Source of the DNA: Ectopseudomonas composti
GTDB lineage: Bacteria > Pseudomonadota > Gammaproteobacteria > Pseudomonadales > Pseudomonadaceae
DNA: 64,000 bases
Reading direction: 5' to 3'
Assembly (NCBI RefSeq): GCF_001567565.1
Contig: NZ_LSSW01000021.1
Location: 310,001 to 374,000 of the forward strand
Shown one piece after another: positions 54,916-63,842 of this stretch (position 1 is the first letter of the stretch; each line of letters starts with the position of its first letter). The notes below the pieces were generated by a model that saw nothing but the letters and a program-made list of their open reading frames with translations, made no database searches and had not been told where the DNA came from. The translations under genes and the position numbers were made by a program.

Positions 54916-56382
54916 CTACAAGCGCCAGGCGCGTCGGAGCCGCTGTAGCGCTTCGACGATCTGCGCCTCCGGCACTGCGGCAAAGCCCAGCACCAATCCG
55001 GCGCGGGCATCCTCGGGCGTTTCGCTACCGGGCAGCCAATAGTCGCTCAAGGGGTTCATCTCGATGTCGGCTGCACGGGCTGCGGCGATCAGCTCATGTT
55101 CACGCGCGCGAGTCGCGACCTTGATGCTCAGGTGCAGGCCCGCTTCCACAGCCGGCAACGGCGAGCAGCCTGGAATGGACTGCGGCCAGGCCTTGAGCAA
55201 GGCATCGCGGCGACTGCGAGCGACCTGGCGCATGCGCCGTACATGGCGCTGGAAGTGCCCGGCGGCAATGAATTCGGCCATCACCGCCTGGGTGCCGACC
55301 TCCAGGTGGCGCAGCTCCAGTGCCTGGCGCCGGGCGAAGGGCTCGGCCAGCGCTGGCGGCAGCACCAGATAGCCCAGGCGTAGCGCCGGAAAGGCAAGCT
55401 TGCCGAAGGTGCCGACGTAGATCACCCGCTGCTGATCGTCCAGCGCTGCCAGCGGCGCGAGCGGCGTGCCGCTGTAGCGGTACTCGCCGTCGTAGTCGTC
55501 CTCGATGATCCAGCCATCCACGCGCTTGGCCCACTCCAGCAGAGCCAGGCGTCGCGGCAACGACAGGGTCACGCCGGTGGGGTACTGGTGCGCGGGCGTG
55601 ACATAGGCCAGCCGGCAATCGTTGAGACGCTGCAGGGCGGCGACATCCAGGCCTTCGCCATCCACCGCGATGCCGCACAGCTGCGCGCCCGCCACCGCGA
55701 AGGCATGGCCGGCAGCGCGGTAGCCAGGATTTTCCAGCGCCACCCGCGCTCCGGGCTGCACCAGCAACTGGGCGCAGAGGCTGATGGCCTGCTGCGAGCC
55801 GCAGGTAATCAGTACCTGCTGCGCCGTGCAGGTCAGGCCACGGCTGTTGCGCAGGTAAGCGGCGATTAGCTCGCGCAGCTGCATGTCACCGGCTGGATCG
55901 CCGTAGCCCAGTCGTGCTGGCGATGGTTTGCGCCAGAAGCGCGCCTGCAGCCGTGCCCAGGTTTCAAAGGGGAACAGATCGAAGGCGGGTACGCCGATGC
56001 GAAAGGCGCGCGGTGCGCCCGCGGCGGGGGTGGCCAGGTGGTGGCTGTGCACCAGCTGCAGTGCCGGGCTGGTGGCAGTAGGCGTGGCTGCGGCGTTGAC
56101 CACGGGCTGGCTGCGCGGCAGTTCGGCGACGTAGGTGCCATCGCCGACCCGCCCGGCTACGTAGCCCTCGGCATACAGCTGGTCCAGTGCACGGGTCACG
56201 GTGTTGCGCGAGATGCCAAGCCGCGCGGCCAGCTCACGGCTCGCAGGCAGGCGTGTGCCACCCGCCAGGCGGCCGTCGAGGATGCGCTCGCGCAGTGCCT
56301 GGTAGAGCTGGCGCGCCAGGCCCCGACCGGGCTGCAGATGAATGCCGGAAAGATCGAATGGCAAGGCGGGCGAGCGGTTCAT
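54916..56382 (-). CDS. MocR/PdxR-like GntR-aminotransferase regulator
   Basis: Protein of 488 residues with an N-terminal GntR winged helix (about 18-85; QALRERILDGRLAGGTRLPASRELAARLG) fused to a class I aminotransferase-like domain. The PLP lysine is in YVGTFGKLAFPALRLGYLV (about residue 316), and IIEDDYDGEYRYSG holds the PLP-contacting aspartate. Such proteins are regulators that sense PLP and often gamma-aminobutyrate or pyridoxal. It is divergent from the paiB-like gene with a 97-base gap, so that flavoprotein unit is the likely target. Confidence 0.93.
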   Translation of the reverse strand: MNRSPALPFDLSGIHLQPGRGLARQLYQALRERILDGRLAGGTRLPASRELAARLGISRNTVTRALDQLYAEGYVAGRVGDGTYVAELPRSQPVVNAAATPTATSPALQLVHSHHLATPAAGAPRAFRIGVPAFDLFPFETWARLQARFWRKPSPARLGYGDPAGDMQLRELIAAYLRNSRGLTCTAQQVLITCGSQQAISLCAQLLVQPGARVALENPGYRAAGHAFAVAGAQLCGIAVDGEGLDVAALQRLNDCRLAYVTPAHQYPTGVTLSLPRRLALLEWAKRVDGWIIEDDYDGEYRYSGTPLAPLAALDDQQRVIYVGTFGKLAFPALRLGYLVLPPALAEPFARRQALELRHLEVGTQAVMAEFIAAGHFQRHVRRMRQVARSRRDALLKAWPQSIPGCSPLPAVEAGLHLSIKVATRAREHELIAAARAADIEMNPLSDYWLPGSETPEDARAGLVLGFAAVPEAQIVEALQRLRRAWRL

Positions 56383-56479
56383 GATCGAAGGATTGGCTCT
56401 ATGAAAGTCGTCAGGAATGGATCTTACATCAGGCCAATATCCTGCCTAGCATGAGCCCATCACGCCAGGAGATACCGCT

Positions 56480-57112
56480 ATGTACTGCCCCGCCGCCTTC
56501 CGTCAGGACGACCTGCTCACCCTGCAGGCGCAGATTCAGGCCACGGGTCTGGGCGTCCTGACCAGCAGTGGCGAACAGGGCCTGCACGCCAGCCATCTGC
56601 CACTGCTGCTCGAGCCGGGTGAGGGCGAGTTCGGCACCCTGTACGGCCACTTCGCGCGTGCCAATCCGCATTGGCGCGATCTGGCGAGCGGCGCCGAGGC
56701 CCTGGTGGTGTTCAGCGGTGCGGATGCCTACGTGCATCCCGGCTGGTACGCGGCCAAGGCCGAGCACGGCAAGGTGGTGCCGACCTGGAACTACATCGCC
56801 GTGCATGCCTGGGGCCAGGCCGAGGTGTTCGACGACCCCGAGCGCCTGCTGCAACTGGTCAGCCGTCTTAGCGAGCGCCATGAACGGGGCCGCATCAAGC
56901 CCTGGGCGGTCAGCGATGCACCAGGCGACTACATCGACGCCATGCTGCGCGCGATCGTCGGCTTTGCCCTGCCGATCCGCCGCATCGAGGGCAAGTGGAA
57001 GCTCAGCCAGAACCGTTCGGCCAGTGACCAGGCCAGCGTGCGTATGGGCCTGGCGGAGTCGGCCCGTGCCAGCGACCGCGAGCTGGCCCAGCAGATGAAT
57101 CCAACCGACTGA
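56480..57112 (+). CDS. PaiB family FMN-binding protein
   Basis: Protein of 210 residues, PaiB/FMN-binding split-barrel family. Signatures: MYCPAAFRQDD at the start, ASHLPLLLEPGEGEFGTLYGHFARANPHW (about 34-62), VFSGADAYVHPGWYAAKAEHGKVVPTWNY and the C-terminal KLSQNRSASDQASV. Bacillus PaiB acts with the PaiA acetyltransferase in repressing sporulation and degradative genes; here a GNAT gene follows 17 bases later in the same way. AGGAGATACCGCT precedes ATG 56480. Confidence 0.92.
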   Translation: MYCPAAFRQDDLLTLQAQIQATGLGVLTSSGEQGLHASHLPLLLEPGEGEFGTLYGHFARANPHWRDLASGAEALVVFSGADAYVHPGWYAAKAEHGKVVPTWNYIAVHAWGQAEVFDDPERLLQLVSRLSERHERGRIKPWAVSDAPGDYIDAMLRAIVGFALPIRRIEGKWKLSQNRSASDQASVRMGLAESARASDRELAQQMNPTD

Positions 57113-57129
57113 GACACGAGGAGTGCCCA

Positions 57130-57570
57130 ATGCTCGACATTCGCCCTGTAACTGCCGACGACCATGCTGTCTGGCTGCCGCTCTGGCAGGCTTACCAGCG
57201 CTTCTATCAGGCTGACATCCCGGCTGAAACCAGCGCCGTGACCTGGCAGCGCTTTCTCGATCCGGCCGAGCCGATGCACGCTGCGCTGGCCTGGCAGGAT
57301 GGCGAGGCCGTCGGCCTGGTGCACTTCATCTACCACCGCAGCTGCTGGACCACCGGCGACTACTGTTACCTGCAGGATCTCTATGTCGCCGAGCAGATTC
57401 GCGGTAGCGGCATCGGTCGTGCCCTGATCGAGCACGTGTACAGCGAGGCGCGTGCAGCCGGTGCCAGCCGCGTGCACTGGTTGACCCAGGAAACCAACTA
57501 CCGGGGCCGCATGCTCTATGACCGCATCGGCGATCGCTCCGGTTTCATCCAGTACAGGAAGCTCTTCTGA
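57130..57570 (+). CDS. GNAT acetyltransferase (paralogue 1)
   Basis: Acetyl-CoA-dependent N-acetyltransferase of 146 residues. The acetyl-CoA motif is LYVAEQIRGSGIGRALIEHVY (about 80-100). The sequence is close to the protein at 61966-62409 through its whole length. GAGGAGTGCCCA precedes ATG 57130. It lies between the paiB-like gene and another GNAT whose start overlaps its stop (TGATG), so the three genes form one transcript. The acceptor is unknown; polyamines or amino acids are candidates. Confidence 0.92.
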   Translation: MLDIRPVTADDHAVWLPLWQAYQRFYQADIPAETSAVTWQRFLDPAEPMHAALAWQDGEAVGLVHFIYHRSCWTTGDYCYLQDLYVAEQIRGSGIGRALIEHVYSEARAAGASRVHWLTQETNYRGRMLYDRIGDRSGFIQYRKLF

Positions 57571-58241
57571 TGACCACCGATCTCGCTCAATGGCAACCCC
57601 GTCCGCAACCGGACCAGCGCATGCTGCAGGGGCGTTTCGTGCGCCTCGAGGCGCTGGATGTCGAGCGCCATGCCGATGATCTGTGGCGCGCGTTGCAGGG
57701 GCCGGACCCGGCGCTGTGGAATTATCTGCCCTACGGCCCATTCATCGAGCGTAGCGATTTCGACGCCTGGCTGAGCGGCAACGCCGACAGTCGCGATCCG
57801 CTGTTCTATGCCGTCATCGATCAGGCTGAGGGCCGCGCCCTGGGGCTGTTCAGCTACCTGCGCATCACCGCGGCCGATGGCAGCATCGAGATTGGTCATG
57901 TCGCCTTCGGTGCGCCCATGCAGCGCACGGCGGGTGCGACCGAAGCGATCTACCTGCTGGCGCGCCATGCCTTCGACGACCTTGGCTACCGGCGTCTGGA
58001 GTGGAAGTGCGACGCGGCCAATGCCCGCTCCATGCGCGCCGCCGAACGCTTCGGCTTTACGTACGAGGGGCTGTTCCGCCAGCACATGGTGCGCAAGGGG
58101 CGTAACCGAGACACCGCCTGGTTCTCCATCATCGACGGTGAATGGCCGGCCTGCCGTGCAGCCTTCGAGCACTGGCTGGCTGTGGACAACTTCGACGAGC
58201 GAGGCCAGCAGCGGCAGCGCCTTGAGGCGCTGCGCGAATGA
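57570..58241 (+). CDS. GNAT acetyltransferase, RimJ/RimL type
   Basis: GNAT of 223 residues with the RimJ/RimL-like pattern: GRFVRLEALDVERHADDLWRAL at the start, GHVAFGAPMQRTAGATEAIYLLARHAFDDLGYRRLEWKCDA in the core and AAERFGFTYEGLFRQHMV near the end. It is related to the family annotated in pseudomonads as N-acetyltransferase acting on small amines or ribosomal proteins; substrate unknown. It starts with ATG 57570 in the stop codon overlap of the preceding GNAT. Confidence 0.9.
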   Translation: MTTDLAQWQPRPQPDQRMLQGRFVRLEALDVERHADDLWRALQGPDPALWNYLPYGPFIERSDFDAWLSGNADSRDPLFYAVIDQAEGRALGLFSYLRITAADGSIEIGHVAFGAPMQRTAGATEAIYLLARHAFDDLGYRRLEWKCDAANARSMRAAERFGFTYEGLFRQHMVRKGRNRDTAWFSIIDGEWPACRAAFEHWLAVDNFDERGQQRQRLEALRE

Positions 58242-58299
58242 AAGATGGGTGGAAAACCGGCCACACCAGGCGCAGCGATCGGCGGCAGTGACGGCCAGA

Positions 58300-58395
58300 A
58301 GCGTGAATCACTGCGCCGAGAAAACGGAGCTGGCGAGTTGCATGTGAGCTTTTCGAGGCTGTTCTTGATGAACGCAGGCCGTTTTCAACGACCTG
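58300..58395. repeat. Decayed type D repeat
   Basis: GAGGCTGTTCTTGATGAACGCAGGCCGTTTTCAACGACCTGAAAGC (58347-58395 region) preserves parts of the 62831-62912 element. It fills the gap between the convergent GNAT and XRE-type genes. Confidence 0.45.
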
Positions 58396-58402
58396 AAAGC
58401 AC

Positions 58403-59221
58403 TCACTCCATCTCGAACAGACCATCACGCAGCTGTGCACCGCCCAGGCGTTCGCGGATGTCGTCGTCGATGCGCGGGTCGTCGGGGGCGTAGAGCATCA
58501 GCTGGCGATAGGCGTTGACCCGGTTGATCTCGCTGCCCAGGTACTGCCAGACCACGCGGGTGCAGGCCGGCGTGCGGCGGTCGCCGCTGGAGACGCCGGT
58601 CTTGATGCCGTTGAGGCGAATGATGCGGCTCTTGAAGCTGGGGATCAGAATGGTCTGGCTCATCTCGTTGCCGGTGAGCGACTCGTAGTCCACCAGAAAC
58701 AGGCGGTCCTGCAGGAAAAACGCTGTACCCAGGTAGCGGCAGCGTACCCAGTCCTCGCTGCCGCCGCGCGCGGTTTCCTGGCGCTCCTGACGTTCCTGGC
58801 GCTCGAACAGGTAGTTGCCGCGCTCCTCGCGCAGGTGCACCAGCGACAGCAGCACGTGCCCCGGTACCGACATGCAGTTGGAGTATTCGAAGTAGTAGCC
58901 GCAATAGCGCTCCATCGGGCTGGCCTGCCGGCGCAGCGGCGCGAACAGCTCCAGCAGTGGATCGTTGCCACTGTGCTGCTGGGCATCGCCGCTGCGCGCG
59001 CCGATCAGGCGGGCGAACTGCTCGGCGGGCATCGCCAGCTCGAACGGCTCGACACCGAAGAAGTCACCGATGCGTTTGAGGTTGTGCGTGGTCGGTCGGC
59101 TCTGCCCGGCCAGGTAGCGATTGAACTGCGCGCGGTTGATCGACAGCTTGCGGCAGACCTCGGCAATCGAGCGGTAGTGGCTGCAGAGCAGTTTCAGGTT
59201 GGCGCCGAGGGAATCGGACAT
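58403..59221 (-). CDS. XRE-type HTH regulator with long effector region
   Basis: Protein of 272 residues. The N-terminal HTH spans about 3-60 (NLKLLCSHYRSIAEVCRKLSINRAQFNRYLAGQSRPTTHNLKRI). The remaining 200 residues hold an uncharacterised domain (FFGVEPFELAMPAEQFARLIG, then YCGYYFEYSNCMSVPGHVLLSLV). It is divergent from the alanine/sodium symporter with a gap of 158 bases and is a likely regulator of that gene. A run of ERQERQERQE at about 150-160 is a low-complexity linker. Start MSDSLGANLKLL at 59221. Confidence 0.85.
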   Translation of the reverse strand: MSDSLGANLKLLCSHYRSIAEVCRKLSINRAQFNRYLAGQSRPTTHNLKRIGDFFGVEPFELAMPAEQFARLIGARSGDAQQHSGNDPLLELFAPLRRQASPMERYCGYYFEYSNCMSVPGHVLLSLVHLREERGNYLFERQERQERQETARGGSEDWVRCRYLGTAFFLQDRLFLVDYESLTGNEMSQTILIPSFKSRIIRLNGIKTGVSSGDRRTPACTRVVWQYLGSEINRVNAYRQLMLYAPDDPRIDDDIRERLGGAQLRDGLFEME

Positions 59222-59379
59222 ATGGCCGCTCCAGCTGATGCGAATGACGCGATTCTAGCATCAACTCGCATCAGATCGCCGCGACCTGCGAAATTGTCCC
59301 GCGCCGAGCCTTCACCAAAGATTGCGCCACCCGCCCTCGGGGCGCATTCCCATTCAGAACAACAAGAGAGAAAGCCTCC

Positions 59380-60819
59380 ATGCTAGATCTTCTCAATGAC
59401 CTCATCTGGAGCAAGCTGCTGATCGTGATGCTGATCGGTCTCGGCCTGTACTTCACCATCGCTTCGCGCTTCGTTCAGTTCCGCTACTTCAGCAGCATGT
59501 TCCGCATCTTCAGCGAAGCCTTCCAGCGCCAGCCGGGCCAGCTCAGCTCGTTCCAGGCCCTGATGCTGTCGGTCGCCGGCCGCGTCGGCGCCGGTAACAT
59601 CGCCGGCGTATCGGTCGCGATCATGCTCGGTGGCCCAGGCGCCATCTTCTGGATGTGGGTCGTGGCCCTGGTCGGCATGGCCACCAGCTACTTCGAGTGC
59701 TCGCTGGCGCAGCTGTACAAGCGTCGCGAAGCCGATGGCGGCTACCGTGGTGGCCCGGCTTTCTACATCCAGCACGGTCTTGGCCAGCGTTGGCTGGGCA
59801 TCGTCGTGTCGATCCTGCTGCTGGTGACCTTCGGCTTCGGTTTCAACGCCGTGCAGTCGTTCACCGTCGCCAGCTCCCTGCATGACACCTTCGGTATCCC
59901 GACCCTGGCCAGTGGCATTGCCCTGACCGTGGTGATCGGCCTGATCATCTTCGGTGGCATCAAGCGTATCGCCCAGTTCGCCGACGTACTGGTACCGGTC
60001 ATGGCGTTCTCCTACATCGCCATGGCGCTGCTGGTGATCGGCATGAACATCAGCGAAGTACCGGCTACCTTCGGCCTGATCTTCAACAGCGCGTTCGGCC
60101 TCGAGCCGGCCTTCGCCGGCGGTATCGGCGCGGCCATCATCATGGGCGTCAAGCGCGGTCTGTTCTCCAACGAAGCCGGTCTGGGCAGCGCGCCGAACGT
60201 GGCCGCGGTCGCCGAGGTCAAGCACCCGGCCGCGCAGGGCATAGTGCAGTCGCTCAGCGTGTTCATCGACACCCTGATCCTGTGCAGCTGCACCGCACTG
60301 ATCATCCTGCTGTCGGGCGTCTATCAGCCGGGCATGGAGCAGGCCGGTGTGGTCCTGACCCAGAGCGCCGTTGCCGCCGTGGTCGGCGAGTGGGGCCGCG
60401 TGTTCATCAGCCTGGCGCTGCTGCTGTTCGTCTTCACCACCCTGATCTACAACTACTACCTGGGTGAGAACGCCCTGGGCTTCTTCAGCCAGAAGCGTGG
60501 CCCGGTGATGATCTACCGCGTGCTGGTGGTTGGCCTGGTGCTGTGGGGTTCGGTGCAGGACCTGGGCACCGTGTTCGCCTTCGCGGACGTGACCATGGGT
60601 CTGCTGGCGATCTGCAACCTGATTGCCCTGGCCCTGCTGTTCAAGGTGGGCGTGCGCCTGATGCGCGACTACGATAACCAGATCAAGGCGGGTGTGAAGT
60701 CGCCGGTGTTCGACGCCAAGCAGTTCGCTGACCTGGACCTGGACCCTGCCGTATGGGGCAGCCAGCCAGGCAGCGCCGACAATCCGGCAGAAATCGGTGA
60801 TCGCGCCTACCAGCGTTGA
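59380..60819 (+). CDS. Alanine/sodium symporter family transporter
   Basis: Integral membrane protein of 479 residues of the AGCS family. Signatures: FQALMLSVAGRVGAGNIAGVS (about 58-78), GGPGAIFWMWVVALVGMATSYFECSLAQ, and FSNEAGLGSAPNVAAVAEVKHP (about 265-286), which forms the substrate and sodium site. It imports alanine, glycine or glutamine with sodium. AAGAGAGAAAGC precedes ATG 59380. A terminator follows at 60836. Confidence 0.93.
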   Translation: MLDLLNDLIWSKLLIVMLIGLGLYFTIASRFVQFRYFSSMFRIFSEAFQRQPGQLSSFQALMLSVAGRVGAGNIAGVSVAIMLGGPGAIFWMWVVALVGMATSYFECSLAQLYKRREADGGYRGGPAFYIQHGLGQRWLGIVVSILLLVTFGFGFNAVQSFTVASSLHDTFGIPTLASGIALTVVIGLIIFGGIKRIAQFADVLVPVMAFSYIAMALLVIGMNISEVPATFGLIFNSAFGLEPAFAGGIGAAIIMGVKRGLFSNEAGLGSAPNVAAVAEVKHPAAQGIVQSLSVFIDTLILCSCTALIILLSGVYQPGMEQAGVVLTQSAVAAVVGEWGRVFISLALLLFVFTTLIYNYYLGENALGFFSQKRGPVMIYRVLVVGLVLWGSVQDLGTVFAFADVTMGLLAICNLIALALLFKVGVRLMRDYDNQIKAGVKSPVFDAKQFADLDLDPAVWGSQPGSADNPAEIGDRAYQR

Positions 60820-60835
60820 TTTGACTCAGATGGGA

Positions 60836-60858
60836 AGAGGGGGCGATGCCCCCTTTTT
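60836..60858 (+). terminator. Rho-independent terminator after the AGCS gene
   Basis: AGGGGGC / GCCCCCT stem of 7 bases with a 3-base loop followed by TTTTTC, 17 bases after the stop. Confidence 0.9.
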
Positions 60859-60948
60859 CTTGGCCTGCCATCTCTGGCGGCCATCCTTCGGGCAGTCGTA
60901 AGCGACGTTGCAAACGTCCCGTTTGCCCGCGATATGCGAGGAGAGTCC

Positions 60949-61938
60949 ATGGCGACCCCAGAAAAACTCCTGGTGCTGTACACAGGCGGCACCATCGGCA
61001 TGCAGATGAGCGCAGACGGCCTGGCGCCGGCTTCGGGTTTCGAGGCGCGCATGCGCGCACAACAGGCCCAGGAGAATGCCAGCGAGCTGCCGCAGTGGCA
61101 CTTTCGCGAGCTGCTGCCGCTGATCGACAGTGCCAACATGAACACCGGCCACTGGCTGACGCTGCGTGACGAGATCGTCACCGCCGTGCAGACGCATGGT
61201 CACGACGCCGTGCTGGTGCTGCATGGCACCGACACCCTGGCCTACAGCGCTGCAGCACTGAGTTTCCTGCTGCTCGGCCTCGAGGTGCCGGTAGTCTTCA
61301 CAGGGGCCATGCAGCCGGCAGGTGTCGCTGGCGGCGATGCCTGGCCCAACCTGTTCGGCGCGATGCGCGCCTTGTATCGCGGTGTGGCGCCAGGCGTGCA
61401 CCTCTACTTCAACGGCCAGCTGTTGCATGGCGCGCGCTGTTCTAAGTTGCGCAGCGACGCCTTCGATGCCTTCCAGGTACTGCCGCGTCAGCGCCAGGCG
61501 GAACGTGCCACGGTCGATGCACAAATCGACTTCCGCCAGCTGCGTCAGGCGGTCAATCTCGCGGTGCTGCCGCTGCATCCGGCCGTGCAGGCCGGGCATC
61601 TGCAAGCCCTGTTCGACAGCGGTGTGCAGGGCCTGCTGCTGGAGTGCTATGGCAGTGGCACCGGTCCGGCCGGCGATGCGCAGTTGATGAGCGCGCTGCG
61701 CCAGGCGCACCAGCGCGGCGTGGTGCTGGCGGCGATCAGCCAGTGCGCGCAGGGACATGTGCAGTTCGGCGTCTACGCGGCCGGCAGCCGTCTGGCCGAG
61801 GTCGGTCTGGTGTCCTGCGGTGGCATGACCCGTGAGGCTGCGCTGGGCAAGCTGTTCGCCCTGCTCGGCGCCGGTTTGCCGCAGGCACAGGTCGAGCACT
61901 GGCTGGCGCGCGATCTCTGTGGTGAGATGAGCGACTGA
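60949..61938 (+). CDS. Asparaginase
   Basis: L-asparaginase of 329 residues hydrolysing asparagine to aspartate and ammonia. It has the first catalytic threonine in YTGGTIGMQ (T12), the second in LHGTDTLAYSAAALSF, and the signature HYTGAMQP-like FTGAMQPAG near 120. No signal peptide, so it is a cytoplasmic type I-like enzyme. ATG 60949 is preceded by GCGAGGAGAG, better than the ATG five codons earlier. It is followed 27 bases later by a GNAT gene. Confidence 0.92.
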   Translation: MATPEKLLVLYTGGTIGMQMSADGLAPASGFEARMRAQQAQENASELPQWHFRELLPLIDSANMNTGHWLTLRDEIVTAVQTHGHDAVLVLHGTDTLAYSAAALSFLLLGLEVPVVFTGAMQPAGVAGGDAWPNLFGAMRALYRGVAPGVHLYFNGQLLHGARCSKLRSDAFDAFQVLPRQRQAERATVDAQIDFRQLRQAVNLAVLPLHPAVQAGHLQALFDSGVQGLLLECYGSGTGPAGDAQLMSALRQAHQRGVVLAAISQCAQGHVQFGVYAAGSRLAEVGLVSCGGMTREAALGKLFALLGAGLPQAQVEHWLARDLCGEMSD

Positions 61939-61965
61939 TCCACCTGCCCAAACAGAGGAAGGACG

Positions 61966-62409
61966 ATGAGTATCGACATTCGCCCTGTAGTCGCTGCCGA
62001 TCACGAAGCCTGGTTGCCGCTATGGCAGGGCTACCAGCGCTTCTACATGACCGAAATCCCCGCCGACGCCAGCGCCACCACCTGGCAGCGGTTTCTCGAC
62101 CCTAGCGAACCCATGGGTGCTGCCTTGGCCTGGCAGGGTGACCGCGCCATCGGCCTGGTGCACTGGGTCATCCACCGCTCGACCTGGACCAGTGGCGACT
62201 ACTGCTACCTGCAGGATCTGTTCGTCGCCAAGGGCGAGCGTAGCGGCGGTGTCGGGCGCAAATTGATCCAGCACGTGTTTGAGCAGGCACACGCCGCAGG
62301 CTGTTCGCGGGTGCACTGGCTGACTCACGAGAGCAACAGCCAGGCCAAGCTGCTGTACGAGCGCATCGGCGAGCGCTCGGGCTTCGTGCAGTACCGCAAA
62401 ATCCTGTAG
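61966..62409 (+). CDS. GNAT acetyltransferase (paralogue 2)
   Basis: Acetyltransferase of 147 residues, nearly colinear with the protein at 57130-57570; shared strings include TWQRFLDP, ALAWQ, GDYCYLQDL and RVHWLT. The acetyl-CoA site is AKGERSGGVGRKLIQHVFEQAH. GAGGAAGGACG precedes ATG 61966. It follows the asparaginase by 27 bases and may be its operon partner. Confidence 0.92.
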   Translation: MSIDIRPVVAADHEAWLPLWQGYQRFYMTEIPADASATTWQRFLDPSEPMGAALAWQGDRAIGLVHWVIHRSTWTSGDYCYLQDLFVAKGERSGGVGRKLIQHVFEQAHAAGCSRVHWLTHESNSQAKLLYERIGERSGFVQYRKIL

Positions 62410-62415
62410 TCGGCC

Positions 62416-62811
62416 TCAGGGCCGACGCGCGATAAAGTCGATCTCCACCAGCGCATGGCGTGCCAGGCCCGTGGTGCCGATGCAGGTGCGCGCCGGGCGC
62501 TTGTCTTCGGGGAAGTAGCTGGCATACACCGCGTTGAAACGCGCGTAATCGCCGTGGAAATCGGTGAGAAACGCGCGCGCCGACACCACGTTTTCCAGGC
62601 CCAGGCCGAGGCCGCTGAGCACCACCAGCAGGTTGTCGAAGGTCTTGTGCGTCTGCGCCTCGATGCCTTCGGGCAGCGGCGCCGCTTCGTTGCCCGGGTC
62701 GATGGGCAACTGGCCGGTGATGAACACCCAGCCATCGGCTTCGCAGGCATGGGAGAACGGCGCGACCGGTGCGGGCGCAGCGGCGAACATGTGGTATTCG
62801 GGCATCGACAT
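62416..62811 (-). CDS. RidA family protein
   Basis: Protein of 131 residues of the RidA/YjgF family. Landmarks are GWVFITGQLPIDPGN (about 25-39), QTHKTFDNLLVVLSGLGLGLENVVSARAFLTDF and the C-terminal ARTCIGTTGLARHALVEIDFIA with the arginine that binds the imine substrate's carboxylate (R103). RidA proteins hydrolyse reactive enamine/imine intermediates made by PLP enzymes. AGGAG lies 7 bases before ATG 62811; a GTG two codons earlier overlaps that ribosome site and is rejected. It ends 6 bases from the convergent GNAT gene. Confidence 0.92.
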   Translation of the reverse strand: MSMPEYHMFAAAPAPVAPFSHACEADGWVFITGQLPIDPGNEAAPLPEGIEAQTHKTFDNLLVVLSGLGLGLENVVSARAFLTDFHGDYARFNAVYASYFPEDKRPARTCIGTTGLARHALVEIDFIARRP

Positions 62812-62830
62812 GGGCACTCCTGGTCTTCAG

Positions 62831-62912
62831 GTTAGCTGGCTGTTGAACAACTACCTGCGTTGGCAATACTGCGTCAAAAACGGCCTCACCTACGTTTTTC
62901 AACGGCCTGCTG
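62831..62912. repeat. Dispersed repeat (type D)
   Basis: GTTAGCTGGCTGTTGAACAACTACCTGCG ... TACGTTTTTCAACGGCCTGCT: the outer parts form an inverted repeat. It lies in the 119-base gap between glutaminase and RidA. A distant copy is at 18932-19018. Confidence 0.7.
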
Positions 62913-62930
62913 CGACCATACCCTATCGGA

Positions 62931-63839
62931 TCAGAATACCGACCAGCCGATGCGTTCGCTGAGCAGCTCCAGTGCCTTGATGCCGGCCAGGGAGTTACCC
63001 GCCGCATTGAGCTCCGGAGACCACACGCAGACGCTGAACTGCCCCGGTACTACGGCGACAATACCGCCGCCGACGCCGCTCTTGCCTGGCAGGCCGACGC
63101 GATAGGCGAAGTTGCCGGCTTCGTCGTACAGCCCGCTGGTGGCCATGATCGCGTTGATCTGCTTGGTCTGGCGCGGCGACAGCACCTGTTCGCCGCTGTG
63201 CTGGCAGAAACCCTCGTTGGCCAGGAAACCGAAGGCGCGCGCCAGGTCGACGCAACTCATGCGCAGCGCGCAGCAGCTGAAGTAGCTGCGCAGCACGGCC
63301 TCGACCTCGTTGTGGAAATTTCCGAACGACTGCATCAGGTAGGCCGCTGCGGCATTGCGGGCGCGGTGCTGGTACTCGGATTCGGCAACGTGATTGTCCA
63401 CCGTCACTTCGGGGTTGCCCGACAGGCGCCGGACGAAATCGCGCATCGACAGTGCCGGCGCGGCGTAACGCGACTGGTTGATGTCACAGATCACCAGGGC
63501 ACCGGCGTTGATGAACGGGTTACGCGGCTTGCCCCGCTCGAATTCGAGCTGCACCAGCGAGTTGAACGGCTGCCCGGACGGTTCGTGTCCCAGCCGTTGC
63601 CAGATGCTCTCGCCGCTGTGACCGATGGCCTGGACCAGGCTGAACACCTTGGAAACGCTCTGGATGGAGAAGGGCGTGCGCGCATCGCCGGCAACGTGTA
63701 ACTGACCATCGTTGCCATACACGGCGATGCCCAGCTGATCGGGCACCACACTGGCCAGTGCGGGGATGTAATCGGCCACCCTGCCCTGGCCGATCAGCGG
63801 GCGGACTTCATCGAGAATTTCGTTCAACAGCGCTTGCAT
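62931..63839 (-). CDS. glsA: Glutaminase
   Basis: Serine-dependent beta-lactamase-fold glutaminase of 302 residues that converts glutamine to glutamate and ammonia. The nucleophile motif is SIQSVSKVF with S61-V-S-K64. Further signatures are [16 protein letters not shown] (near 117-132), [18 protein letters not shown], and [18 protein letters not shown] near 257. No signal peptide. The frame stays open upstream, but [19 protein letters not shown] at 63839 is the family N-terminus. Confidence 0.95.
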   Translation of the reverse strand: MQALLNEILDEVRPLIGQGRVADYIPALASVVPDQLGIAVYGNDGQLHVAGDARTPFSIQSVSKVFSLVQAIGHSGESIWQRLGHEPSGQPFNSLVQLEFERGKPRNPFINAGALVICDINQSRYAAPALSMRDFVRRLSGNPEVTVDNHVAESEYQHRARNAAAAYLMQSFGNFHNEVEAVLRSYFSCCALRMSCVDLARAFGFLANEGFCQHSGEQVLSPRQTKQINAIMATSGLYDEAGNFAYRVGLPGKSGVGGGIVAVVPGQFSVCVWSPELNAAGNSLAGIKALELLSERIGWSVF

Positions 63840-63842
63840 GCG

